Below, piece by piece: positions 9,043-17,958 of a stretch of 64,000 nucleotides of DNA. The stretch is taken from the NCBI RefSeq assembly GCF_026340975.1, contig NZ_JAPEOS010000001.1, positions 5,055,001 to 5,119,000 on the forward strand, written 5' to 3'. The first letter of the stretch is position 1. The number at the start of each line of letters is the position of its first letter. The translations under genes and the position numbers were made by a program. The notes under the pieces are model-generated. The model was not told where the DNA came from. It saw only the letters and a program-made list of their open reading frames with translations, and did no database searches. The stretch comes from Streptomyces sp. NBC_01214 (GTDB lineage Bacteria; Actinomycetota; Actinomycetes; Streptomycetales; Streptomycetaceae).

Positions 9043-9428
9043 CCGAGAACTTCGACGTTCGTCGGCGACGTCCGGAGGGGGAGGACGAAGGCGCGTGGCA
9101 CAGTCATCAGGACACCCTCGAAGTCCGGGATCTTCTCGGCGACCACGGCCATCGGCTCGCCCTCCGTGCCGCTCGCGATGTCCCGGAGCTGCCTGCAGCC
9201 GAGGGGATCCGGCCGGTGGCCGCAGAGATCCTCCGCGCCGCTGCTCGGCCGGCCTTCCTGGCCGTTGTCGGGGCGGGTGCCCCGCAGGAACCGTTCCCAT
9301 CCCTGAGCAGCCCGCTCCACCAGTGCCGGACGTGGGCCGGCGCTGCTGAACGCGTCCCGGGGTTCGTACTCCGGCTGATCCCGGATATACCGGGCCGGCG
9401 GGCATCGGTGGGGCAGAGGATCGGTCAT
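9039..9428 (-). CDS. Hypothetical protein, first gene of the synthetase-like unit
   Basis: A 129-residue protein (MTDPLPHRCPPARYI...) with GAGGAGTGCACC before the ATG at 9428. The N-terminal 90 residues are polar and probably disordered. The last 35 form a compact, more hydrophobic module (MAVVAEKIPDFEGVLMTVPR). No family is recognised. It is followed without a gap by the 40-residue membrane peptide, and the synthetase-like gene begins 82 bases farther on, so the four genes probably form one transcript. Confidence 0.5.
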   Translation of the reverse strand: MTDPLPHRCPPARYIRDQPEYEPRDAFSSAGPRPALVERAAQGWERFLRGTRPDNGQEGRPSSGAEDLCGHRPDPLGCRQLRDIASGTEGEPMAVVAEKIPDFEGVLMTVPRAFVLPLRTSPTNVEVLG

Positions 9429-9539
9429 GGTGCACTCCTCAATCGAGGGAATGCAGCCGGCCGCAGGGGACCGGGGAAGGACGTCTGCGGCCGACTGTCG
9501 GGGGCGCGGCGTCAACCTCGGCCCCACGAAAGGGGCTTG

Positions 9540-9725
9540 GTCGATCCCGCGATATGGCTCCTGGAGCTGATAGGCGACGTCCTGGCACTGGCCGAGGACG
9601 GCCCGGTGACCTGGGCCGTCGACCTGAACGCCGGCGGGGGCGCACTTCTGATCGCTCTGCTCACTGGCCATGGTCAGCGGCTTCTCTACTTTCCCGGCCG
9701 CACCGTCCACCACGCCTCCCGTGGC
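9540..9725 (+). pseudogene. IS110-family transposase N-terminal fragment
   Basis: About 60 residues match the conserved RuvC-like start of IS110 transposases: AIWLLELIGDVLALAED, then VTWAVDLNAGGGALLIALL and HGQRLLYFPGRTVHHAS. The downstream GKTDAKDA motif is absent because the sequence diverges directly after HHAS. This is a dead stub. Confidence 0.7.
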
Positions 9726-9936
9726 CGGGCGGCTGCAGCAGTGCCAGGCGCCGGCTCCTCCGCGCTTCTTCCGACTTCCCGAGAACGGGCGACTTCTGCG
9801 GAAGCGCCGTTGCCGGGATCCGCGCGTCGCGGTCAGGTGGAGGCGGAGTTCGCCAGAGGGGGTGTTGTCGTGGATCGCCGCCCGTAAACGGCTGGCCTGT
9901 TACTCGGATGGGGTCTTGTTCACGGAGGCTGGGCGG

Positions 9937-12900
9937 TCAGCGCCGCCGCCACCATCGTCGACGTCCCGGGCGCGGGGGCAGGCCGTTCACAGCCGCGTCC
10001 TCGATGGCCCTGCGCACGGCGGCGCAGTCTCGCATCTCCTCCGCGTACAGCCGTGGGTCTAGGGTCGCGAGCGGTGCGAGGCAGGCCTCTGCCGCTGCCA
10101 CCTCGCGCAGTGCATCGGCGAAGGCGCCGGTCCAGGGCAGTGTGTCGGCAAGGTTGTGGTGGCAGCGGGCCACCACGAGGGCGTACTCGGCCGGCTCGGC
10201 GTCGCCGCGGGCTTCCTCCGCGACGGCGAGGGCCTCGCGCAGGTGGGGCAGGAGCTCGCGCTGACGCCCGTCCCGTGAGAGGGCTCGTCCGTACTCGGTG
10301 ATGGCCGCAGCCAGCCGGAGCCGGTCGCTCCCTCGGCCTCGTACCCTGACGAGGTGCCGCCGGAGACCGACCGCTTCGGCCCACAGCCGGAGCGCGTGGG
10401 CCATCTGTCCGGCCGCTTCGTACTCCCGCGCCGCGGCGTTGAGGTCAGACACCATTTCGTCACCGTGCAGTTCCGGGTCGCCCCGTGTCAGGGTCCGTTT
10501 CACCGACAGCATCTGCCGTCGGAGCAGGCGTGCGGCGCGCGGACTGCCGAAGACGCTGTGGAAGTCGATGGATGCGGACAGGGCGTCGGCGAACTCGCGC
10601 AGATGGTCGCCCGGGAGGTCGGTGAGCTTCTGGCCGTAGAGCGAGATGCTGCGGTCGAGGAGCCGCTCGGCCCGGCGTACGTCCTCGGCGCCATCGGTGG
10701 CGCCCGCGATCCGGGCGGCGATGATCGATTCCGCGAGGACCCTGCTTGCACGGGCCTCCAGGCGTGGCGGCGCCCATCCGAGACGGACCAGTTGGGAACA
10801 GGCCGCCAGGCATTCCTCTCCAGCTTCTCTCGCCGGCTCGAAGCGTTCCAGCTGGGTCAGCACGATGGTCTGGTTGAGCAGGGAGCTCGCCAGCCCCTCG
10901 CTGGGCAGGCGGGTGTCCGCGGCCCGTTTCCTGCGGATGTCGAGCGCCCGGCGTATCGGGTCGGCGCCTTCCTCCGGCCGGCCCAGGCCCACGAGGGTGC
11001 CGCCCAGGTCATTGAGCACCGCGGCGAGGGCTTCGGCGGCCTGCGGGGTGGCAAGGCTCTCAGGCCGGTCGACGATGCCGAGGGCTTCCCGCAGCAGGAT
11101 GGCGGCCGCTTCCAGGTTGCCGACGCCACGCAGCCGGTTGGAACGTCCTACCAGGCTGCCGAGCGCGTCGTGGTCCAGCGAGTCGGGGCGTTCGCCCGCC
11201 AAGTCCAGCAGGGCCTGACCCGTCGCGTCCGTGAGGGTGGCCGCTGCCTCCCGAAAGCGGCCCCGGCGGCTGCGGCTCAGGGCGAGTTGTGCCTCCGCGT
11301 CCGCGAGGCGTTCGATCACACCGGGCTGGTCCGTGCCGGCGAGTGCCGTGAGGATCGACACCCTGCGTTCCTGCAGGGGCAATGCCGCTTCGTGCTCGTC
11401 CATGGCGGTGTGGATGTGAGCGCGCTCGCCCAGGGTCTCGGCGGTCGCCAGCGCTGCGGCGTCGGCGCGGGTGGGCGGCAGTCCGCCGATCAGTTCATCG
11501 GCTCGGTCCAGCATGACGGTCGCCTCGTCGAAGGCGGCAGTCCAGCGGTAGGAGCGAGCCAGGACGGTCAGGGCCAGGACGGTGTCTTCCACCGCCTCGG
11601 ACGAACTGCCGTGCCTGAACAGGGCCAGCGCGTCCTGGCACCGGCGTATGGCGCTGTCGTGGTCGTCGGCTGACTGTCGCCAGACGGCCTCGTGGACGAG
11701 TGCGACGGCCCGCTGGGCCGGAGGGAGCTTCCCGGCGGCGGTCGCCGCCGCACGGGCTCCCCACTCGGCCAGCACGCGGCTCTTCCCCGCGCCGATGCCC
11801 TCCAAGAGGTCCAGGAGCAGGGCGGGATCGGTCTCAGGGGCGTCCGCCAGCCGTTGGAGTGCTTCGACGAGGGGCTCGGGGTTGTCGGAGAGGGTGGCGG
11901 CCCGCACCACGTGCGGGGCGAGGACGGGTGCGAGGTCCAGGGCACGGTCGAGGGCGCGTGCGCACGGTGTCCAGTGCCGGGGCAGCGCGCTGGTGCGCGA
12001 AAGAGTGACCAGGGCGGCGAGTAGCGCTCCGGCCCGGTCGGGGGCGTCCCGTTCCGTCCGGGGGCCCGTGGCGGCCAGGACGACCAGGGGCATGGCGGCC
12101 AGGTCGGCGCTCGCCCGGGTGCGTTCGCCGACGTGGTACTCGCCGAGCCTGTCCGGCTGGAGGGCACCCCAACAGCTTCCGCCGGGTGTCGGGTACATCT
12201 CCGCGAGCCATGAGGTGCCCTGTCCGAGCAGGGGGTCCTTGGCGGCACGGAAGCCGGGGGCCGAACGGAACAGCGGCCGGGCGAGTGCGGGAGCGGCGCC
12301 CGCGGTGATGACTGCCATGGCCACGGCGTCGGCCAGGGGTACGGGTCCCGACGCGGCGAGTTCGGCGCGGCCGACTGCGCTGTCCTCCCAGTAGGCGCGT
12401 TCGTGGAGGAGCAGTTGCTCTTCCACGAGCAGGTTTATGTCGTGCGGCCGGGTGGCCGCATGCGTGGCGAGGAGGTCGGCGAGCGCCGTCATTTGGAGGG
12501 CGAGGGGTGAGCCGTAGCGGGGGCCGGTCAGGTTCCGAGGGGCCACGAGCCCGACGCGCGGGCGCCAGTCCCCGGTCGCTTCCCGGAGGGTGTGGGGAAG
12601 CGCCTGCGGGAGCAGGTCGGCGAGATCGTTCAAGGCGTTCCGAAAGTGGGTGTCGCGGTCGGCCGGCTCTTCCAGGGGCTGCAGTTCCCAGTGGACGGCG
12701 TCGTAGGTCAGCGCTCGTGTCTCGCGCGTGCGGGTCCGCAACTGGTCCCACCATCCGCCGGTGTTCCGGCCCGGGCCCCGAGCGGTGAGCAGCAGCCGCA
12801 CGGGTGGGAGGCCCGGTGGCCTGCGGTCCAGGATGGTGAGGAGGCGGGTCATCTGCGGAATGCGGAGTTCGGCGTAGTCCGACACCAGGAGCAGGGGCCG

Positions 12901-13875
12901 GTCGACCTCGGCCAGCACGCTGTGGTCGGCGTCCGGGTTGCGGTCGTCGAGCCAGCCGCAGATCCAGCCCTGGCCGTCGCGCAGTCGTGCGGACAGCTCT
13001 CCCGCGAGCCGCGACTTCCCCGCTCCGCCCGGGCCGGTGAGCACCCCGAGCCGGACCCCCTCTCCGGCACACCAGTCCTCGGCCAGTTCCCGCAGGAGCG
13101 CGTCGCGACCGTGGAAGCGGACCGCCTCGGCGCGCTGGTCCAGCAGGGTTGCCGGGGAACGGACCCGCCAGCCCGCGGCCGGGGCTATCAGTCCTTGGAG
13201 GTCGACGGGTTCCGCCACCGGAGCCGCCCCCGTGTGTTCGGCGACCAGGTCCGTGAATCCTGGATCGGCGAGCAGCGCGTAGACGGGCACGGCTTCCCAG
13301 CGGGGCAGGCCCCAGCCGGTCACGTCGGTCACCACCACACCGGTCAGGAGCGGGGACGACCGGCCCGGGGCCCCGCAGAAGAGCGCGGCGCCCGACTGGC
13401 CGCTCCAGGGTGAGGGGGCCCGTTCACCATCACGTGGTGGCGCGCTGGCCAGTTCCACCGTGTACCGGTGGGAAAGTGCGGCCGTGCCGGGTGAGATCGT
13501 GGCGTGGGGCTGCTGAAGGTCCAGACGGCCGTCGGCGCGCCGGCCCGCGTCGGGGTAGCCGGCGACGTGGCAAGGTTGGTGCCGGGCCGTGACGAGCCGA
13601 CCCCAGCGGACTGGCGCCACCGTCTCCCGCAGGTCTTCCTCGGCGAGGAGCAGCGCCGCGTCCACGTCGGCACCGTCGACGGAACCGCCCTGCCAGACGG
13701 TGGTGCAACGGACCGGGATGCCCCCGGGCAGCTGGACGACGCAGGACGGTTGGCCGTCCAGCACGTGCCGGGCGGTCAGGACGAGTCTACGGCTCAGCAG
13801 GTATCCGCTTCCGTTGCCCTGGTACCCGGATGCCCCCGGCAGCAGGACTGCGGCTATCCGCCCCAGTTCCATCAC
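9937..13875 (-). CDS. Trypsin-like protease / STAND NTPase / helical-repeat protein
   Basis: This 1312-residue protein has three parts. Residues 1-210 are a trypsin-like serine protease with the triad visible as His37 (TARHVL), Asp72 (DVDAALL) and Ser161 (GQSGAALF). Residues 255-560 are a P-loop STAND NTPase with Walker A GPGGAGKS at 281-288 and Walker B PLLLVSDYAE around 327. The remainder is a long alpha-helical, TPR-like repeat array. There is no signal peptide, so it is cytoplasmic. Multidomain trypsin-STAND proteins are established members of NTP-dependent conflict systems. The likely model is that repeats sense a trigger, the NTPase switches and the protease cleaves a target or a partner. 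It is third in the operon, 66 bp after the trypco2-like gene. GTG start at 13875. Confidence 0.9.
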   Translation of the reverse strand: MMELGRIAAVLLPGASGYQGNGSGYLLSRRLVLTARHVLDGQPSCVVQLPGGIPVRCTTVWQGGSVDGADVDAALLLAEEDLRETVAPVRWGRLVTARHQPCHVAGYPDAGRRADGRLDLQQPHATISPGTAALSHRYTVELASAPPRDGERAPSPWSGQSGAALFCGAPGRSSPLLTGVVVTDVTGWGLPRWEAVPVYALLADPGFTDLVAEHTGAAPVAEPVDLQGLIAPAAGWRVRSPATLLDQRAEAVRFHGRDALLRELAEDWCAGEGVRLGVLTGPGGAGKSRLAGELSARLRDGQGWICGWLDDRNPDADHSVLAEVDRPLLLVSDYAELRIPQMTRLLTILDRRPPGLPPVRLLLTARGPGRNTGGWWDQLRTRTRETRALTYDAVHWELQPLEEPADRDTHFRNALNDLADLLPQALPHTLREATGDWRPRVGLVAPRNLTGPRYGSPLALQMTALADLLATHAATRPHDINLLVEEQLLLHERAYWEDSAVGRAELAASGPVPLADAVAMAVITAGAAPALARPLFRSAPGFRAAKDPLLGQGTSWLAEMYPTPGGSCWGALQPDRLGEYHVGERTRASADLAAMPLVVLAATGPRTERDAPDRAGALLAALVTLSRTSALPRHWTPCARALDRALDLAPVLAPHVVRAATLSDNPEPLVEALQRLADAPETDPALLLDLLEGIGAGKSRVLAEWGARAAATAAGKLPPAQRAVALVHEAVWRQSADDHDSAIRRCQDALALFRHGSSSEAVEDTVLALTVLARSYRWTAAFDEATVMLDRADELIGGLPPTRADAAALATAETLGERAHIHTAMDEHEAALPLQERRVSILTALAGTDQPGVIERLADAEAQLALSRSRRGRFREAAATLTDATGQALLDLAGERPDSLDHDALGSLVGRSNRLRGVGNLEAAAILLREALGIVDRPESLATPQAAEALAAVLNDLGGTLVGLGRPEEGADPIRRALDIRRKRAADTRLPSEGLASSLLNQTIVLTQLERFEPAREAGEECLAACSQLVRLGWAPPRLEARASRVLAESIIAARIAGATDGAEDVRRAERLLDRSISLYGQKLTDLPGDHLREFADALSASIDFHSVFGSPRAARLLRRQMLSVKRTLTRGDPELHGDEMVSDLNAAAREYEAAGQMAHALRLWAEAVGLRRHLVRVRGRGSDRLRLAAAITEYGRALSRDGRQRELLPHLREALAVAEEARGDAEPAEYALVVARCHHNLADTLPWTGAFADALREVAAAEACLAPLATLDPRLYAEEMRDCAAVRRAIEDAAVNGLPPRPGRRRWWRRR

Positions 13876-13941
13876 GGCCCCCCCGTCTCGTGTTTCGGCC
13901 GGGCGCGCCTCACGGCCGGCCGGCCCTGCGTATGCCCTCTC

Positions 13942-14271
13942 CTACCGCGTCAGGGTGCCTCCGCCGGCGAGACCGTCGGTCGCGGCGTCGGAGTTCGCGA
14001 TGCGGATGCCCTGGCCGTCCCCGTCCACGGCGCGCAGGGTGAACGCGATCCGGTGGGTCGCCGTCTCGGTGCGGGTAGCGCCCGCTTCGCCCGAGACCAC
14101 CCATGCCTTGATGGAACCCTTCGCGGTCTTGTCGCGCTTCAGTTCCACGGTGAACTCCAACGAGATGTCGCCCAGCTCGAAGCGGACTCCGTCGTGCGCC
14201 GCACGGAGCCGGGCGGCTGAGAGCTCGGCCCGGAGATGGTCGATCGCTTCACCGATGCTGATTTCGTCCAT
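13942..14271 (-). CDS. Trypsin-co-occurring (trypco2-like) protein
   Basis: A 109-residue small protein. The N-terminal helix ISIGEAIDHLRAELSAARL is followed by paired strands VRFELGDISLEFTVELKRD and a C-terminal strand pair IAFTLRAV. This layout matches the trypco2 family, which is encoded next to trypsin-fold conflict proteins. The ATG at 14271 is preferred because GGTGG precedes it and the helix starts there; a TTG at 14322 is less likely. It sits directly upstream of the protease-STAND gene and probably acts as its adaptor or regulator. Confidence 0.8.
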   Translation of the reverse strand: MDEISIGEAIDHLRAELSAARLRAAHDGVRFELGDISLEFTVELKRDKTAKGSIKAWVVSGEAGATRTETATHRIAFTLRAVDGDGQGIRIANSDAATDGLAGGGTLTR

Positions 14272-14325
14272 GCCGTCCACCGTAAGGTCAACTACCGTGT
14301 TCGGTACAGGAGTTGCAGGCAAACG

Positions 14326-15987
14326 TCAGGCGGCGGCGATCAGCGGGACGACATCGAGCTGAACGTGGCGCACGTACTCCTGCAGGGCTCGCCACTGCGC
14401 CTCCTCCTGCTCGTGCCAGGTCTGGATCCCCCACGCCCCGGGCAAGTGCTCCCGCTTCGTACGCAGCACGTACGCACACACCCGCTCCCGGCGTGCGGCG
14501 ACCGCCTCCAGCCGCCGTGCGAGCAGGCTCTGTCCGTCCGCCCTGGCCGCCGCACCGAAGACGTCCGCCACGGCGTAGTAGGACAGCAGGACCTCGGTGG
14601 CGCGGTTCATGCACCTCAGGAGCAGGTCCGCGTCGTGGCGGGCCCGTTCGCGCAGGCGGGCGCTCCGGCCGAACGACGGGAGCCGACCGGGACGCAGCGA
14701 CCGCTTGATGTTGTCGAAGTCCGGGAGGTAGGGCCCCTGCTCTCCGCTTCCGACGATCAGCGCGCTGATCGTCAGCGCGTACGCCTCGCGGTCCGCCCAT
14801 ACCCCCAGCCGGGTCTCCTCCGGCAGCCCCGCCGTGGAGCGGGGCAGTCGTATGCCGGGCACGCCCGCGCGAGACCCGCCGTCGAGGATCGGTACGAGCT
14901 CACGAGCGATGAGGAACAGGGAACTGGCCTCGAAGACCGCGGACGGGTCGTCCGCGCCGTTCGGGGTCGCCGTGCCCGGCATCGTCATCGGGATCACGGG
15001 GCGCGGCGCCCGCAGCGGCGCGGTGGAGCGCCGGGGGCGCCGGGAGGCGAGGTAGGAGGCCAGCGAATCGTCGAGCGCGTCCCACGCGCCGGAAAGGTCC
15101 TGGCCGTCCGGGGGGAACCCGGCCCCAGGAGCGAGGGCGAACAGGGTGGGGAGCACCCAGGCCAGGTTGGCCATCACCTCGGAGGCCATGGCCGGCAGGG
15201 CGATGAGGAAGCCGGTGCCGCCGTCGGACAGAGGGCGGGAGAGCGTCCCGCTCTCGACGGCGGCCGACGGTGCCACGAACACCTCCACCTTGGACGCGAT
15301 CTCCGCGGCCGTCGCCATGCCCGCGTGGTGGGTAGCGCGCGGGCCGGGGCCCGCTGCCGCCGGTGACATCGCGTGCGTGAGCAGCAGCAGGTCCAGAAGG
15401 TGACGCGGCAGGGAATTGCGCTCGACGAGCCTTCGTGGATCGGAGAGCAGATCGCCTCCTCCAGGGTCCGCCCGACGGAGAAAGTCCGGGTCGGCGAAGA
15501 CGCGCATCAGCCTGACGGCCTCGGCCGCGAGTTCCCGGTTCTGGGTTTCGGCGAACATCGTGCTCGCCGCGTACGAGGGGGCGGCCCGCCTCACCGGACC
15601 CACGCGGAGCATCGCTCTCAGGGCCCCGCCCAGTCCCTCAGCGTCACGGACCTCGATGTCCCCGTCCCCGGTCCGCAGCACGATCCGGCCCTGGCCCACC
15701 GTGTCGGTGGACCGGATGACGAGATCTTCTGGCCCGTTCCGGCAGACGAACAAGCCGTGTCGCAGGTCGTGCAGCAGCGCGAGGAGGACCTGGAGCAGCC
15801 CCGACTCCTCGGCGGCACCGGTGAGCACGCCCTCGGCACCGGGTGAGCTGCTCTCCGGCCGCAGGTGCACGTAGGCAACGCCGAACGCTCGCAGCACGGC
15901 TTCGGCCGCGTCCTTCTCATGGTTCATCAGACCGGTCAGGATATGGAACCGGACCGGTCGGAGCGCCTGTTCTGTCGCCTTCTCCAC
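14326..15987 (-). CDS. Unknown 553-residue first gene of the trypsin-STAND operon
   Basis: This protein has no recognised domain. Residues 1-130 look alpha/beta (VRFHILTGLMNHEKDAAEAV, FGVAYVHLRPE). The middle contains a hydrophobic stretch around residues 255-290 (GFLIALPAMASEVMANLAWV). The C-terminal 150 residues are helical and charged. It starts at a GTG (15987) and ends 54 bp before the preferred trypco2 start, so the three genes are co-directional and closely packed. Placed first in a conflict operon, it could be the effector, the sensor or the protease substrate; the sequence does not decide. Confidence 0.65.
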   Translation of the reverse strand: MEKATEQALRPVRFHILTGLMNHEKDAAEAVLRAFGVAYVHLRPESSSPGAEGVLTGAAEESGLLQVLLALLHDLRHGLFVCRNGPEDLVIRSTDTVGQGRIVLRTGDGDIEVRDAEGLGGALRAMLRVGPVRRAAPSYAASTMFAETQNRELAAEAVRLMRVFADPDFLRRADPGGGDLLSDPRRLVERNSLPRHLLDLLLLTHAMSPAAAGPGPRATHHAGMATAAEIASKVEVFVAPSAAVESGTLSRPLSDGGTGFLIALPAMASEVMANLAWVLPTLFALAPGAGFPPDGQDLSGAWDALDDSLASYLASRRPRRSTAPLRAPRPVIPMTMPGTATPNGADDPSAVFEASSLFLIARELVPILDGGSRAGVPGIRLPRSTAGLPEETRLGVWADREAYALTISALIVGSGEQGPYLPDFDNIKRSLRPGRLPSFGRSARLRERARHDADLLLRCMNRATEVLLSYYAVADVFGAAARADGQSLLARRLEAVAARRERVCAYVLRTKREHLPGAWGIQTWHEQEEAQWRALQEYVRHVQLDVVPLIAAA

Positions 15988-16104
15988 AAGTCCACAGCAT
16001 GCGGTGACGGGCCCCGCAGATCAACGGGGCGGACGCAGAGGGCTTGCCCAGTTCGGCCCGCCCGCATGCCGCACCGGCTGGTGTGGGCCACATGGGGGTT
16101 GTAC

Positions 16105-16360
16105 CGGAGGGCGCCTGACTCCGCGCCGACCGTGCTCCTGCTCGGACGGGTAGCCATCGAGGGCGCCGCGGGCCGGATCGACTCCAACCGCCAGAGCGCA
16201 GCCGTCGAGCTCGTCGAATTCCTTGCGCTCAACCTCGGCGCCGACCACCACGTCATCGACGACGCCCTCTGGCCGGGCCTCCTGGTCAACAAGCAGATGC
16301 GCAACGCCGTCATCAGCCGCACCCGCTCCTGGATCGGCAGGAACGCCGACGGCGAGTCCG
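16105..16360 (+). pseudogene. BTAD/SARP-type regulator fragment
   Basis: About 80 residues resemble the winged-helix part of large Streptomyces BTAD-domain regulators: VLLLGRVAIEGAAGRIDSN, AVELVEFLALN, IDDALWPGLLVNKQMRNAV. The parent proteins exceed 900 residues. Nothing before or after continues the family; the frame runs into antisense IS5 sequence. Confidence 0.55.
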
Positions 16361-16479
16361 CCCGGACCGCGCCCGGTGCCACACCGTACTCGTCCTCGCT
16401 CTCCGCCATACCGCCGAGCAGCACCAAGACGTCTGCCGTGCGGTGGCCGGCCACCGCGATTCCGGCCAGGAGGGAACCG

Positions 16480-16596
16480 TCTCCGCGCTGGCCTCGAGCG
16501 TTCGGCGGTGATCAGGCCAACGCCGTCCACGGACCGGACCGGATCGGCCGGCATCAGCGCCTCGATCCGGCCCCACATCGCATCAGTGATCACCAA
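16480..16596 (-). pseudogene. IS5-family transposase N-terminal stub
   Basis: The minus strand reads MVITDAMWGRIEALMPADP, then shifts frame to VRGRRWPDHRRTLEA, the conserved first 40 residues of a common Streptomyces IS5 transposase. Everything after that is lost. Confidence 0.6.
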
Positions 16597-17218
16597 TCGG
16601 GCAGACGCATCCGATCAACTGACCAACCCATACACACCAACCAGCTCCGCTGCCGGATAGGTAGTCATCACCTCCGCGAGAGCCTCTCGGACTGCTGCCT
16701 AGACCCCTCGAGAGAGGCCGCGGTGGCCAGCGATTCCTCTGTGCAGGACGCTCCGCTACAGGCAGACGCCAAGAAGGCGCTCGACGGACTCGCGTACCGC
16801 TCTCGGTGGGGCAGCGGTTGTCAGTTGGGAATTGGACGGCACTCACCTGAGCCGTTTCAGCCGTGGCGAAGATTCGCCCCGCGCCGCGCACGGCGCACCC
16901 TGCTGAATCCGTCGCGCAGCTCCCGCGGAGCCCGGGCCGGAGCAGCACCGCATCCCCCTCGCCCTCGGATCATCCCTCCCGTCACTCTCGATTCGGGCCA
17001 GGCCGAAACGAGTCGAACTCCGCACCGGGCTGGGCCACTCTTTCCACGCGGCCAACCCCAGAATATGCAGCTTGCAGGTATTTGACCTGCGCATACGGTC
17101 GTAGTGCTGCCGGGACGCAGTACCAGCAGTGGTGCGCACCGCCCCGCCCGAACGAGCAAGAACGCCCGGCTTACGAACCACGATCACCTGTCCCTCAGAT
17201 AGAACGGAGATGCGCACC
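16597..17218. other. Gap of about 620 bases
   Basis: No frame has convincing codon bias or motifs. The last part, before 17219, should hold the promoter of the small secreted-protein gene, and a GGAG lies at 17206-17209. Confidence 0.4.
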
Positions 17219-17476
17219 ATGCAGGCTCGCTTAGCCGTCATCTCAGTTGTTACCGCCCTCGCCGGAGCCGTTGCGCTACCTGTAGCCGCGCAGGCTCAGC
17301 CGGCATTGACGCAGTCGGCCACTTCGGTCGCACCGGCCCGGTGGGAGCGCCACAGTGGTCCGTACCACTCGCTGAGCTCGTGCCAGATGATGGCCGAGTA
17401 CCACGGCTACAACTCGAAGAACTCGTACTGCAATCAGCTTCAGATGGGCCGTTGGTACCTGATCGTCTGGAGGTAG
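17219..17476 (+). CDS. Small secreted protein
   Basis: An 85-residue protein with a Sec signal peptide (MQARLAVISVVTALAGAVAL, cleavage near AQAQ-PAL). The mature part has two Cys residues (SSCQMMAEY, SYCNQLQ), likely one disulfide, and ends WYLIVWR, a tail seen in small Streptomyces secreted proteins of unknown function. The ATG at 17219 is chosen because GGAG lies nine bases upstream; an in-frame ATG at 17210 touches it. Confidence 0.7.
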   Translation: MQARLAVISVVTALAGAVALPVAAQAQPALTQSATSVAPARWERHSGPYHSLSSCQMMAEYHGYNSKNSYCNQLQMGRWYLIVWR

Positions 17477-17531
17477 ACGGCGGCGGCATCTCAAACCCCC
17501 GACTGTGCCGTCTCGCCGAGGCACAGCCGGG

Positions 17532-17929
17532 GTGGTCATCAACGGGATCCTGTTCGAGCTCCGCTTGGGCGGACTGCATCTGACGCTCCGGTACATTCCG
17601 GCGTGGCTGGTCACGCTGGTCACCGCCGCGACTGGCCGCCACTCCCGGCAGCGCGGCGACATCCTCGCCGTGCGCATCGCCGCCCGCGCCTTCGAAGCCG
17701 GGTGGGCCTCACCCCGATGTCACTCCTGGACCGCACCGCGCGCCGCCGCCCGGTCATCGGGGAGGTGGGGAAGGCGGCCCGCCGCGGCCTGGCCGAGACC
17801 GCCCGGGAGTCCTTGCAGCGCACCGTCCGGACCGCGGCCGCCCTTGCCGACGGCGAACCGATTTCCTGGAGCGGCTGCGCGACGCCGGACTGCGCGTACG
17901 ACAAGCCGTGGTGCCGTATCCGGCCCTGA
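17532..17929 (+). pseudogene. Hypothetical protein read in two frames
   Basis: Two adjacent segments show strong third-position G/C bias but lie in different frames. From a GTG at 17532, one reads VVINGILFELRLGGLHLTL and on to AVRIAARAFEAG. The second, from an ATG at 17717, reads MSLLDRTARRRPVIGEVGK and ends WCRIRP. They are either one gene with a frameshift near 17705 or two overlapping short genes. No family is recognised. Confidence 0.35.
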
Positions 17930-17958
17930 CCTGGTCTGCCTTCCGATGTGTGGGGGCG

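Noticed and set aside
10354..11673. A 439-codon plus-strand frame within the STAND gene
   Set aside because: It is a shadow of the helical-repeat region; no motif, and the minus-strand protein has clear domains.
14236..15366. A 376-codon plus-strand frame
   Set aside because: It is antisense to the 553-residue gene, which has normal codon usage and operon spacing.
16863..17234. A 123-codon plus-strand frame
   Set aside because: It has irregular third-position composition and overlaps the signal-peptide gene start in another frame.
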